Source of the DNA: Streptomyces sp. NBC_01439
GTDB taxonomy: Bacteria > Actinomycetota > Actinomycetes > Streptomycetales > Streptomycetaceae
Direction: 5' to 3'
DNA length: 64,000 nucleotides
NCBI RefSeq assembly: GCF_036227605.1
Contig: NZ_CP109487.1
Location: 2,914,001-2,978,000 of the forward strand
The translations under genes and the position numbers were made by a program. Below the pieces are notes generated by a model, which saw nothing but the letters and a program-made list of their open reading frames with translations, was not told where the DNA came from and did not search any database. This document shows, in pieces, positions 8,456 to 17,020 of the stretch (position 1 is its first letter; every line of letters begins with the position of its first letter).

Positions 8456-9163
8456 ATGAAGACGACGCAGCCACGAACGACACGAGCACCGCGATCGCAC
8501 CGGAGCACGGCACGGCCGAACACCCACGAGATGGTGGTCATCCACCGCGGCCTGCGTCGCGAGGCGAGCCTGCTGGTCGAGCTGATCGCCGCGGTGGCTC
8601 CCGGCGACACTGCGCGGGCGCGGGTCCTCGGGGACCACTTCCGCGACTACCGGCTCGGTCTGACGGGCCACCACCACGGCGAGGACGCCTACCTGTGGCC
8701 GCTGCTGATGGCCCGGGTCGACCTCGAAGCGGATCTCGTCCTGCGCATGGAGGCCCAGCACGAGCGGGTGGCCGCGAGCCTCGCGACCGCCGAGGAGGCC
8801 CTGCCGGCCTGGGAGGGCCGGGCGGGGGAGGCGGAACGCGACGCGCTCGTGTCGGTCCTCTCCGAGCACCGGACCGTGCTGCTGGAGCACCTGGCGGACG
8901 AGGAGGAATCGCTCCTGCCGCTCGCCGCCCGCCACCTGTCCGGCTACGAGTGGGACCGGCTGGGCGAGCACTTCCTGACCAGCACTCCCAAGCCCGAGCT
9001 GCTGTTCTTCCTCGGGATGGTCCTGGAGGACGCCGACCGGGCCGAGCGTGCAGCGATGCTCGCCGCGCTGCCCCTCGCCGGGCGCCTGCTGTGGCACACC
9101 GTCGGGCGTCCCGCCTACGTCCGTCGGATGCGCGCCGTCCGCCGCACCGCCGCTCCGCGCTGA
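8456..9163 (+). CDS. hemerythrin-domain protein
   Basis: The 235-residue protein has a four-helix hemerythrin pattern. It shows HEMVVIHRGLRRE (H24, H30), GHHHGEDAYLWPLL (H72-H74, E76), EAQHERVA (H102) and HRTVLLEHLADEEESLLPL (H138, H145, E149-E151). These residues can form a diiron site binding oxygen, NO or peroxide; no membrane segment is visible. The start at 8456 is preferred because the first metal histidine is at residue 24, but no Shine-Dalgarno sequence precedes it, so translation may be leaderless. It heads a three-gene rightward cassette with a DUF4267 membrane protein and a cupin. The direct repeats in front suggest activation by the divergent SARP protein. Confidence 0.88.
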   Translation: MKTTQPRTTRAPRSHRSTARPNTHEMVVIHRGLRREASLLVELIAAVAPGDTARARVLGDHFRDYRLGLTGHHHGEDAYLWPLLMARVDLEADLVLRMEAQHERVAASLATAEEALPAWEGRAGEAERDALVSVLSEHRTVLLEHLADEEESLLPLAARHLSGYEWDRLGEHFLTSTPKPELLFFLGMVLEDADRAERAAMLAALPLAGRLLWHTVGRPAYVRRMRAVRRTAAPR

Positions 9164-9216
9164 CCCCCCTCCCCTGCGCCGCCCCTCCCGCCACTTCCAA
9201 GAGACGGAGACGAACC

Positions 9217-9639
9217 ATGTCCCTCAAGCACTTCACCACCGCCCTGGCCGCCATCGGCGGCGCGTTCATCCTGTACGTCGGGCTCAGCTACCTGCTCGCA
9301 CCGCAGGCGACCGCCGCCGACTTCGGGCTACCGACCTGGCCGCAGCACGACGGCGCCGCCTTCCTCTCCGTCAAGGGCGTGCGCGACGTCGCGACCGGCC
9401 TGGTCATCCTCGCGCTCCTCCTCACGGGGCAGCGCCGGGCGCTCGGCTGGGCCATGGCCGCGATCGTCTTCGTCCCCGCCGGCGACATGGTGATCGTCCT
9501 CGCGGGCGGTGGACCCGCGGCTCAGGCCTACGGGGTCCACGGCGCCACCGCCCTCGCCGTCGCCCTGACCGCGGGCCTCCTACTGCGCGAGCGTCCGGCC
9601 CCTGCCGTCCCGGCCGCCGCCGAGCCGGCCCGGACCTGA
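9217..9639 (+). CDS. DUF4267-type small membrane protein
   Basis: This 140-residue hydrophobic protein has about four membrane segments (roughly residues 10-29, 50-72, 78-97 and 103-122) and a Pro/Ala-rich cytoplasmic tail. The arrangement, with AADFGLP and FLSVKGVRDVATGL in the first loop, fits the DUF4267 family, whose function is unknown to me. It starts at ATG 9217 behind GAGACGGAGA, 53 bp after the hemerythrin gene. It is probably cotranscribed with its neighbours. A single CTTCCAAG element, matching the upstream repeats, occurs at 9194-9201. No enzymatic motif is visible. Confidence 0.75.
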   Translation: MSLKHFTTALAAIGGAFILYVGLSYLLAPQATAADFGLPTWPQHDGAAFLSVKGVRDVATGLVILALLLTGQRRALGWAMAAIVFVPAGDMVIVLAGGGPAAQAYGVHGATALAVALTAGLLLRERPAPAVPAAAEPART

Positions 9640-9698
9640 CCACCCGCCCTCCCTCCTCCCCCTCCCTCACCAGCTCCCCTCTCCCAGGAGAAGACGAC

Positions 9699-10193
9699 AT
9701 GTCCCTGATCGTGCCTTCCTTCGACGAAACGGTGATCGTGCGCTCGGCCAAGGCCGAGACGATCGGCGCTGCCCCGACGACCATCCAGCTCCTCGCCGAC
9801 AGCAGTTCCACGGGCGGCGCCCTGTCGACCCAGCGGGTGAGCCTGCTGGACGGCGCCAACGGGGCTGCGCCCCACCACCACTCCCGGTCCGCCGAGCTCT
9901 TCTACCTGCTCGACGGCACCGCGCAGCTCCTGTCGGGCGACCAGGTGGTGACCGCGGAACGCGGTGACCTCGTCATCGTGCCGCCCGGCCTCGATCACGC
10001 GTTCGCCGCCGCGCCCGGTGAGAACGCCGACATCCTCATCGTGATCACGCCGGGCATCGAGCGGTTCGAGTACTTCCGCCACCTGGAACGGATCGCCTAC
10101 GGGAAAGTGCCTCCGGAGTCCCTGCTGGACGTCCAAGAGCTCTACGACACCTACTTCACCCGCAGTGAGGCGTGGGACACGGTCCGGGCATGA
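9699..10193 (+). CDS. cupin-domain protein
   Basis: The 164-residue protein is a single cupin. Cupin motif 1 is visible as HHHSRSAELFYLLDG (H59-H61, E66), and motif 2 ends in GDLVIVPPGLDHAF (H100). These residues form a likely mononuclear metal site in a small beta-barrel. The C-terminal 60 residues, with GIERFEYFRHLERI, resemble quercetinase-like single cupins. Its substrate is unknown. A strong ribosome site AGGAGAAG precedes ATG 9699, 59 bp after the DUF4267 gene. Its association with a hemerythrin and a membrane protein suggests a redox or small-molecule defence role, but this is inference. Confidence 0.82.
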   Translation: MSLIVPSFDETVIVRSAKAETIGAAPTTIQLLADSSSTGGALSTQRVSLLDGANGAAPHHHSRSAELFYLLDGTAQLLSGDQVVTAERGDLVIVPPGLDHAFAAAPGENADILIVITPGIERFEYFRHLERIAYGKVPPESLLDVQELYDTYFTRSEAWDTVRA

Positions 10194-10265
10194 CGGGAGT
10201 GGGGTACCCGACAAGCCGGGCGCAAGCATTCCGCTCGTGCCCGTGCCGACCTACCGTTGCTGCCC

Positions 10266-11882
10266 ATGCGGTTCCCCCTCATGAGCGCTCGGCGCGTCGG
10301 GCTGCCCAGACGGGCGGTCTCCCAGATCTTGCTGACCCAGCTGGCCATCGCCGCCGGGGTCGCCGTTCTGGCGACCGGACTGTTCCTGGCGCCGCTGAGT
10401 GCCCAGCTCGACGACCAGGCCATGCGGCGCGCCCTGGCCATCGCGCAGAGCGCCGCGGCCGACCCGGCCCTGGCCGCCGGGGTCCTGGACTCCGGGGCCT
10501 CGGCCGACAGCCCCGTACAGTCCTCGGCCGAGCGGATCCGCCGGGCCACCGGAGCCGAGTACGTGGTCGTGCTCGACCTGGACGGCATCCGCCGCTCGCA
10601 CCCGAGCGCCGACCGGATCGGGCTCCCCGTCTCCACTGACCCGAGCGATGCCCTGGCGGGGCGCGAGGTCATGGAGATCGACGACGGCACCCTGGGCCGC
10701 TCCGCCCGGGGCAAGGTCCCGCTCCTCGCGGCCGACGGCGAGATCATCGGCGCCGTCTCGGTCGGCATCGCCTACGACAGCGTCCGCGACCGGTTGCTCG
10801 GCGCGATCCCCGGACTGCTCGCCTACGCCGGCGGGGCCCTGGCAGCGGGCGCCCTCGCCGCCTACCTGCTCTCCCGCAGGATCCAGCGGCAGACCCGCGA
10901 TCTGGCCTTCTCCGACATCGCCGGCCTGCTCGCCGAGCGCGAGGCCATGCTGCACTCCATCCGCGAGGGTGTGATCGCCCTGGCCCCCGACGGCAGGGTC
11001 CGGCTGGTCAACGACGAGGCCGCCCGCCTGCTGGGCCTCGCCCCGGACGCCGCCGTCGGCTGCGCGGGGCGCCCGCTGGAGGACGTACTGGGTGCGGGCC
11101 GCACCGCGGACGTCCTGTCGGGCCGTGTCACCGGCCGGGACCTGCTCACCGTCCAGGGCCCCCGGGTGCTGGTGGCCAACCGCATGCCGACCGAGGACGG
11201 CGGCGCCGTCGCCACCCTGCGCGACCGCACCGAACTGGAGCGCCTCGGCCGCGAGCTCGACTCCACCCGGGGCCTGATCGATGCCCTGCGCGCCCAGGAC
11301 CACGAGCACGCCAACCGCCTCCACACCCTCCTCGGCCTCCTGGAGCTGGGCCTGCACGAGGAGGCGGTGGAGTTCGTGACCGAGGTCGCCGGCGTGCACC
11401 GCACGACGGCCGAACAGGTCGCCGAGAAGGTCCACGACCCGCTGCTGGCCGCCCTCCTGGTGGGCAAGGCGGCCGTCGCCGCCGAGCGCGGCGTCCCCCT
11501 GCGCCTGGCCGGCTCCACCCTCCTCCCCGACCGCCTGGTGGACCCGGGCGGCCTCGTCACGATCCTCGGCAACCTCGTGGACAACGCCCTGGATGCCGCA
11601 ACGGGTTCAGCGGCGCCCCTGGTCGAGGTGGAGTTGCGCGCGGAGGGGCGTACCGCCGTGCTGCGGGTGTGCGACAGCGGCCCCGGGGTGCCCGCCGCGC
11701 GCCGTGAGGAGATCTTCACGGAGGGCTGGTCGACCAAGCAGCCCAAGGCCCACCGCGAGCGTGGGCTGGGCCTCGCCCTCGTACGCCGCCTCGCGGAGCG
11801 GCAGGGCGGCAGCGCGCGGGTCGGTGAAGCAGCGGACGGAGGGGCGGAATTCTCCGTCGTACTCCCGGAGGCCCTGCGGTGA
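10266..11882 (+). CDS. CitA/DcuS-type sensor histidine kinase
   Basis: The protein has 538 residues from ATG 10266; a TTG at 10257 and ATG at 10281 are alternatives, and no clear ribosome site helps. Two membrane segments (about 21-43 and 180-201) enclose an extracytoplasmic PDC/Cache-like sensor containing EYVVVLDLDGIRRSHP and DGEIIGAVSVGIAYD. A PAS domain follows (about 220-318). The histidine box is the SpoOB/DcuS type, RAQDHEHANRLHTLLGL, with H346 the likely phosphorylation site. The ATPase shows NLVDNALDA, DSGPGVP and GLGLALV. It overlaps the response regulator by 4 bp. Such pairs sense di- or tricarboxylates, and the convergent neighbour is a carboxylate-type symporter operon. Confidence 0.9.
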   Translation: MRFPLMSARRVGLPRRAVSQILLTQLAIAAGVAVLATGLFLAPLSAQLDDQAMRRALAIAQSAAADPALAAGVLDSGASADSPVQSSAERIRRATGAEYVVVLDLDGIRRSHPSADRIGLPVSTDPSDALAGREVMEIDDGTLGRSARGKVPLLAADGEIIGAVSVGIAYDSVRDRLLGAIPGLLAYAGGALAAGALAAYLLSRRIQRQTRDLAFSDIAGLLAEREAMLHSIREGVIALAPDGRVRLVNDEAARLLGLAPDAAVGCAGRPLEDVLGAGRTADVLSGRVTGRDLLTVQGPRVLVANRMPTEDGGAVATLRDRTELERLGRELDSTRGLIDALRAQDHEHANRLHTLLGLLELGLHEEAVEFVTEVAGVHRTTAEQVAEKVHDPLLAALLVGKAAVAAERGVPLRLAGSTLLPDRLVDPGGLVTILGNLVDNALDAATGSAAPLVEVELRAEGRTAVLRVCDSGPGVPAARREEIFTEGWSTKQPKAHRERGLGLALVRRLAERQGGSARVGEAADGGAEFSVVLPEALR

Positions 11883-12580
11883 ACGAGACCCCGATCCACG
11901 TATTGGTCGTCGACGACGACATGCGTGTTGCCCGGATCAACGCGGCGTACGTGGCAAAGGTTCCCGGATTCCTGGTGACGGCTCAGGCTCATTCAGCCGC
12001 CGAGGCCCTGGAGTTCCTCGCCTCGCATCCGGTGGACCTGGTCCTGCTGGACCACTACCTCCCCGACGAGAACGGCCTGGACCTCGTTCGGCGGCTGCGC
12101 CAGCTCGGCCACCGCACCGATGTGATCATGGTCACCGCTGCCCGCGACCTCGCCACCATGCAGGCCGCCATGCGCCTCGGCGCCCTGCAATACCTGGTCA
12201 AGCCCTTCACCTTCGCCGGACTGCGAAGCCGGCTGGAGGCGTACGGGGCGCTGCGCCGCACCCTGGAGACGGGCGGTGAGGCCGAACAGGCCGAGGTGGA
12301 CCGGATCTTCGGTGCCCTCGCCGCCGCGGGATCCCCGAACGAGCTCCCCAAGGGCCATTCCGCCACCACCGCGGAGCTCGTCCGCCAGGTGCTGCGGTCC
12401 GCCGAAGGTCCCCTGTCCACCCAGCAGATCGCCGACCGCGCGGGCATCAGCCGGCAGACCGCCCAGCGCTACCTCAAGCTCCTCGAACGCACCGCGCGGG
12501 TCAGCCTCGCCCTGCGCTACGGCGAGACCGGCCGTCCGGAACACCGCTACGCCTGGCTCCCGTCGGAGGGGCCGGCCTGA
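11879..12580 (+). CDS. CitB/DcuR-type response regulator
   Basis: The 233-residue protein has a receiver domain with acidic pocket VVDDD (11-14), phospho-acceptor D58 in LVLLDHYLPDENG, and K108 in LVKPFTF. A C-terminal helix-turn-helix follows: STQQIADRAGISRQTAQRYL, about 165-190. This two-part layout is typical of CitB/DcuR regulators. Translation starts at a GTG whose last two bases form part of the kinase stop (GTGA overlap), with GGAGG upstream, so the two proteins are translationally coupled. A plausible target is the symporter operon that ends 68 bp away on the other strand. I saw no operator that proves it. Confidence 0.9.
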   Translation: MNETPIHVLVVDDDMRVARINAAYVAKVPGFLVTAQAHSAAEALEFLASHPVDLVLLDHYLPDENGLDLVRRLRQLGHRTDVIMVTAARDLATMQAAMRLGALQYLVKPFTFAGLRSRLEAYGALRRTLETGGEAEQAEVDRIFGALAAAGSPNELPKGHSATTAELVRQVLRSAEGPLSTQQIADRAGISRQTAQRYLKLLERTARVSLALRYGETGRPEHRYAWLPSEGPA

Positions 12581-12647
12581 CGGCGACCGGCCTTCCGACC
12601 GACCGCCCAGCCGACCGGCCGCTCCGCCCCTCGGCCCCCTCGGCCCC

Positions 12648-14240
12648 TCAGACCGCTCCGGCTCCGGTCAGGGAGCGGACCTCCGTCTCCGCGTGCTTCG
12701 CCTCGTCCGCTTCCTCTCCCGAGGTGACGGTGCCCAGCCAGCCCGCCAGGAAGCCCAGCGGGATCGAGACGATCCCCGGGTTCTGGAGCGGGAAATACTG
12801 GAAGTCCACTCCGGGGAAGAGGGAGTCGGCGCTGCCCGACACCACCGGCGAGACCAGTACCAGGAGCACCGCCGGAATCAGACCGCCGTACACCGACCAA
12901 ACGGCTCCGCGCGTGGTGAAGCCGCGCCAGAAGAGCGAGTACAGCAGCACCGGCAGATTCGCCGAAGCCGCCACCGCGAAGGCCAGCCCCACCAGGAACG
13001 CCACGTTGAGGTCTTGGGCGAGCAGCCCGAGGGCGATCGCGACCGCCCCGATGCCGACGGCCGCGCCCCGGGCCACCGCGACCTCGCTGCGCTGCCGGGC
13101 GTGCCGGCGCTTGAGGGAGGCGTACAGGTCGTGTGCCACGGAGGCCGAGGAGGCCAGGGTGATGCCGGCGACCACGGCCAGGATAGTGGCGAAGGCGATG
13201 GCGGCGACGAAGGCGAACAGCACCGCGCCCCCGGTGGAGTCGGCGCCCCCGCCGAGGAAGGCCGCCAGCAGCGGAACGGCCGTGTTCCCCGAGGCGTTGG
13301 AGGCCCGTACCTCGTCCGGTCCCACCAGCGCGGCCGCCCCGAAGCCGAGCACGATGGTCATCAGGTAGAACCCGCCGATCAGCGCGATCGCCCACACCAC
13401 CGAGCGGCGGGCCGACCGCGCGGTGGGCACGGTGTAGAACCGCGACAGGATGTGCGGCAGCCCGGCGGTCCCGAGGACCAGCGCGAGGCCGAGGCTCATG
13501 AAGTCGATGCGGGCGGTCCAGTCCCCGCCGTACTTGAGGCCGGGGCCCAGGAAGGCCCGTCCGTGCCCGCTGCGGTCGGCTGCGCTGGTGAGCAACTGGT
13601 CGAAGTTCCCGTGGAAGCGCAGCAGCACGAGCACGGTCAGGGTGATCGCGCCGCCCATCAGCAGCACGGCCTTGACGATCTGGATCCAGGTGGTGGCCCG
13701 CATCCCGCCGAAGGACACGTAGACCACCATCAGGGCGCCCACGCCCACCACGGTGAGGGTGCGGGCTACGGCGCTCGAGTTCCCCAGCAGCAGGCCGACC
13801 AGACTGCCCGCGCCGACCATCTGCGCGATGAGGTAGAGGACGGAGACGACGACCGAGGAGATGCCGGCCGCGATCCGGACCGGACGTTCGCTCATCCGGG
13901 CGGCGACCACGTCGGCAAGGGTGAAGCGCCCGCAGTTGCGAACGAGTTCGGCGACGAGGAACAGCACCACGAGCCAGGCCACGAGGAAGCCCACCGAATA
14001 CAGCAGCCCGTCGTAGCCGAAGAGGGCGATCAGGCCGGAAATGCCGAGGAACGAGGCCGCGGACATGTAGTCGCCCGCGATGGCGAATCCGTTCTCCATC
14101 GGGGAGAACAATCGCCCGCCCGCGTAGAACTCCTCGGCCGAACCGTGCCGGTTCCGGCTGACCCAGGTGGTGATGCCGAGCGTCACCGCGATGAAGAGGC
14201 TGAACAGGATCAGCGCGAGGGTCTGGTGCTCGGTGGTCAC
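12648..14240 (-). CDS. solute:sodium symporter of the acetate/pyruvate (ActP/MctC) type
   Basis: This 530-residue, roughly 13-helix membrane protein carries SSS-family signatures: SAEEFYAGGRLFSPMENGFA, YMSAASFLGISGLIALFGYDG, and GTAGLPHILSRFYTVPTAR in the mid region. ActP and MctC relatives import acetate, pyruvate or propionate with a cation. It starts at GTG 14240, overlapping the DUF485 stop by GTGA, with GAGGAGG located inside the DUF485 coding end. This two-gene pairing is standard for this transporter class. Its end faces the sensor kinase/response regulator pair. Together with two citrate synthases 8 kb away, the region looks tuned to organic-acid use, though they are separate units. 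Confidence 0.9.
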   Translation of the reverse strand: MTTEHQTLALILFSLFIAVTLGITTWVSRNRHGSAEEFYAGGRLFSPMENGFAIAGDYMSAASFLGISGLIALFGYDGLLYSVGFLVAWLVVLFLVAELVRNCGRFTLADVVAARMSERPVRIAAGISSVVVSVLYLIAQMVGAGSLVGLLLGNSSAVARTLTVVGVGALMVVYVSFGGMRATTWIQIVKAVLLMGGAITLTVLVLLRFHGNFDQLLTSAADRSGHGRAFLGPGLKYGGDWTARIDFMSLGLALVLGTAGLPHILSRFYTVPTARSARRSVVWAIALIGGFYLMTIVLGFGAAALVGPDEVRASNASGNTAVPLLAAFLGGGADSTGGAVLFAFVAAIAFATILAVVAGITLASSASVAHDLYASLKRRHARQRSEVAVARGAAVGIGAVAIALGLLAQDLNVAFLVGLAFAVAASANLPVLLYSLFWRGFTTRGAVWSVYGGLIPAVLLVLVSPVVSGSADSLFPGVDFQYFPLQNPGIVSIPLGFLAGWLGTVTSGEEADEAKHAETEVRSLTGAGAV

Positions 14241-14725
14241 CGGCCGGCCCTCCTCGCCCGGGTCCGCTCGGCGCCGTGCTCCTGCTCGAAGACGGTCCAG
14301 CGCAGATCGAGCGCGGCCCGGTCCCTGCGCAGTCGCGCGTGCCGGGCATAGGCCCAGGTCAGCAGGAAGGTGCTGAGGAACTGGCCGAGCCCCGCCAGCA
14401 TGGCCACGTTGACCGCGCCCACCACGGGCCGGGCCATCAGGCCGGGCGCGGCAGTGGCGGCGACCACGTAGGCGACGTACCAGAGGAAGAATCCGGCGGT
14501 GGCGGGGACGACGAACCTGCGGTAGCGGGTGCGCACCTCCTGGAAGGCGGCGCTGCGCTGCACTTCGAGGTAGATGTCGGATGCTCCGGGCGCGGGGCGT
14601 CCACCCACGGGAACCGGGGCCGGCTGGGACGTTTCCTCACCCTCGCCCCACCCGACGGCCAGCGCGTCGTACCAGGGGTCGTCCAGCCGGATCGTTCCGG
14701 TATCACGACCTTCGTGCTTGTCCAC
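14237..14725 (-). CDS. DUF485 membrane protein, partner of the symporter
   Basis: The 162-residue protein has a polar N-terminus of about 60 residues, then VQRSAAFQEVRTRYRRFVVPATAGFFLWYVAYV and LGQFLSTFLLTWAYARHAR in sequence. Those two segments are the two DUF485 membrane helices (about residues 72-95 and 108-130). A basic tail ends the protein. DUF485 proteins are encoded immediately before acetate-type symporters and are thought to support them. Start GTG 14725 is preceded by AAGGAGAG. It is translationally coupled to the symporter through a 4-bp overlap. The N-terminal extension is longer than the roughly 100 residues usual for the family. Confidence 0.88.
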   Translation of the reverse strand: MDKHEGRDTGTIRLDDPWYDALAVGWGEGEETSQPAPVPVGGRPAPGASDIYLEVQRSAAFQEVRTRYRRFVVPATAGFFLWYVAYVVAATAAPGLMARPVVGAVNVAMLAGLGQFLSTFLLTWAYARHARLRRDRAALDLRWTVFEQEHGAERTRARRAGR

Positions 14726-14801
14726 CGAACTCTCCTTGTCCGCTGCCGCATTGGCCGCGTGCCCACAAGGATGTACGGAATGGGTCTTTCCGGACGGGTG
14801 T

Positions 14802-14847
14802 ACCGGCGCTCTTCACTCCAACAGGTGATGGAACGAAGAGCGCCGGT
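14802..14847 (-). terminator. rho-independent-like hairpin after parE
   Basis: ACCGGCGCTCTTC (14802-14814) pairs perfectly with GAAGAGCGCCGGT (14835-14847) around a 20-base loop. It lies 53 bp beyond the parE stop and upstream of the DUF485 start on the same strand, so it should separate the two leftward units. There is no strong U tract, as is common in Streptomyces. Confidence 0.65.
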
Positions 14848-14899
14848 GTGCCGTGGTGTGTTCGGTGTCAGTCTCTGCCGGGGGCCGGCGGCACCCGGG

Positions 14900-17020
14900 T
14901 CAGGCGTCGATGCGCGAGCGGTCCAGGGTGGCCGCGGAGCTCGTGATGAACTCCTTGCGCGGGGCCACCTCGTTGCCCATGAGCAGGTCGAAGACCTGCT
15001 CGGCCGAGTCCAGGTCGCCGATGTTGATCCGGCGCAGGGTGCGGTGGCGGGGGTCCATGGTGGTCTCCGCCAGCTGGTCCGCGTCCATCTCGCCGAGGCC
15101 CTTGTACCGCTGGATCGAGTCCTTGTACCGGATGTTCTTGCGCTGGTACTCCAGCAGCGTCTGGCGCAGCTCGTTGTCCGAGTACGTGTAGACGTACTTG
15201 TCCTGGCCCTTCTTCGGCTGGACCAGCTCGATCCGGTGCAGCGGCGGCACGGCCGCGAAGACCCGGCCGGCCTCGACCATCGGCCGCATGTACCGCTGGA
15301 AGAGCGTGAGCAGCAGGCAACGGATGTGCGCGCCGTCGACATCGGCGTCCACGAGCAGCACGATCTTGCCGTACCGGGCGGCGTCGATATCGAAGGTCCG
15401 GCCCGAGCCGGCTCCTATGACCTGGATGATCGCCCCGCACTCGGCGTTCTTGAGCATGTCCGAGACCGAGGACTTCTGAACGTTGAGGATCTTGCCGCGG
15501 ATGGGCAGGAGCGCCTGGAACTCCGAGTTCCGGGCGAGCTTCGCGGTACCGAGGGCGGAGTCGCCCTCGACGATGAAGAGCTCGCTGCGGTCCACGTCGT
15601 CGCTGCGGCAGTCGGCCAGCTTGGCGGGGAGCGAGGAGGTCTCCAGTGCCGTCTTGCGACGCTGCGCCTCCTTGTGCTGACGAGCCGCGATCCTGGTCCG
15701 GGCCGCCGCGACGATCTTCTCCATCACGGCGCGGGCCTGCTGCTTGTCGTCGCGCTTGGTGGACGTCAGGAAGGCCTTGAGCTCCTTGGCGACCACGGCG
15801 GCGACGATCCGGGTGGCCGCCGAGGTGCCGAGCACCTCCTTGGTCTGGCCCTCGAACTGCGGCTCGGCGAGCCGGACGGTGACGACGGCCGTCATGCCCT
15901 CCATCGCGTCGTCCTTGACCACGTCGTCCTCGGCGACGCGCAGCAGCTTGGCCGAGCGCAGCACCTCGTTGACGGTCTTGGTCACGGAGCGTTCGAAGCC
16001 GCTGACGTGGGTGCCGCCCTTGGGGGTGGCGATGATGTTCACGAAGGACTTGACGCCGGTCTCGTACCCCGTGCCCCAGCGCAGGGCGATGTCCACGCCG
16101 AGCTCGCGGGTGACCTCGGTCGGGGTCATGTGGCCGCGGTCGTCGAGGACCGGGACGGTCTCCTTGAAGGTGCCCGATCCGGTCAGCCGCAGTACGTCGC
16201 AGACGGCCTTGTCCTGGGCGAGGTACTCGCAGAACTCGCTGATGCCGCCGTCGAAGCGGAAGGTCTCCTCGGTCTTGCCGGCCCCGTCGATGCCGCGCTC
16301 GTCGCGGACGACCAGGGTCAGGCCGGGGACGAGGAAGGCGGTCTGGCGGGCGCGCTGGTAGAGCGTCTCCAGATTGAGCCGGGCGTCCTTGAGGAAGATC
16401 TGGCGGTCGGCCCAGTAACGGACCCGGGTGCCGGTCTTGCCCTTGGCGACCCGCTTGACCTTGCGGAGGCCGTTGGCGGGGTCGAAGGGGCTGTCGGGGC
16501 CCTGCTCGGTGAACATTCCCGGGACGCCGCGCCGGAAGCTGATGGCGTGGGTCGAGCTGTTGCGGTCGACCTCGACGTCGAGGCGGGCGGAGAGGGCGTT
16601 GACCACGGAGGCACCGACGCCGTGCAGACCGCCGGAGGCCGCGTACGAGCCACCGCCGAACTTGCCGCCGGCGTGCAGCTTGGTCATGACGACCTCGATG
16701 CCGGACAGGCCGGTCTTGGGCTCGACGTCCACGGGGATGCCGCGGCCGTTGTCCCGGACCTCGACGGAGGTGTCCTCGTGGAGGATCACCTCGATGTGGT
16801 CGCAGTAGCCGCCCAGGGCCTCGTCGACGGAATTGTCGATGATCTCCCACAGGCAGTGCATGAGGCCCCGGCTGTCGGTGGAGCCGATATACATGCCGGG
16901 GCGCTTGCGGACGGCCTCCAGCCCTTCGAGGACGAGCAGGTGCCGCGCGGTGTAGTTGGAACCGTCCCGGTCTGCTCCGGACAGCAGCGCGCTGGAAGGC
17001 ACGGACGTGTCGGCGGTCAC
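14900..17020 (-). CDS. parE: DNA topoisomerase IV subunit B (second GyrB-type ATPase)
   Basis: The 706-residue type IIA topoisomerase ATPase subunit shows VRKRPGMYIGSTD, IIDNSVDEALGGY and VRDNGRGIPVD in the GHKL domain, GGLHGVGASVVNALS in the ATP lid, and TOPRIM motifs FIVEGDSALG and LLVDADVDGAHI. ParE pairs with ParC to decatenate chromosomes in the cytoplasm. I favour ParE over GyrB because of the neighbourhood with hrdB and the shorter GyrB-specific regions, but names in this family are not secure from motifs alone. The GTG start at 17020 has GCGAGGAGCG nine bases upstream. The frame stays open further upstream, but the extra residues (Arg/Pro-rich) do not resemble the family. Confidence 0.9.
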   Translation of the reverse strand: MTADTSVPSSALLSGADRDGSNYTARHLLVLEGLEAVRKRPGMYIGSTDSRGLMHCLWEIIDNSVDEALGGYCDHIEVILHEDTSVEVRDNGRGIPVDVEPKTGLSGIEVVMTKLHAGGKFGGGSYAASGGLHGVGASVVNALSARLDVEVDRNSSTHAISFRRGVPGMFTEQGPDSPFDPANGLRKVKRVAKGKTGTRVRYWADRQIFLKDARLNLETLYQRARQTAFLVPGLTLVVRDERGIDGAGKTEETFRFDGGISEFCEYLAQDKAVCDVLRLTGSGTFKETVPVLDDRGHMTPTEVTRELGVDIALRWGTGYETGVKSFVNIIATPKGGTHVSGFERSVTKTVNEVLRSAKLLRVAEDDVVKDDAMEGMTAVVTVRLAEPQFEGQTKEVLGTSAATRIVAAVVAKELKAFLTSTKRDDKQQARAVMEKIVAAARTRIAARQHKEAQRRKTALETSSLPAKLADCRSDDVDRSELFIVEGDSALGTAKLARNSEFQALLPIRGKILNVQKSSVSDMLKNAECGAIIQVIGAGSGRTFDIDAARYGKIVLLVDADVDGAHIRCLLLTLFQRYMRPMVEAGRVFAAVPPLHRIELVQPKKGQDKYVYTYSDNELRQTLLEYQRKNIRYKDSIQRYKGLGEMDADQLAETTMDPRHRTLRRINIGDLDSAEQVFDLLMGNEVAPRKEFITSSAATLDRSRIDA

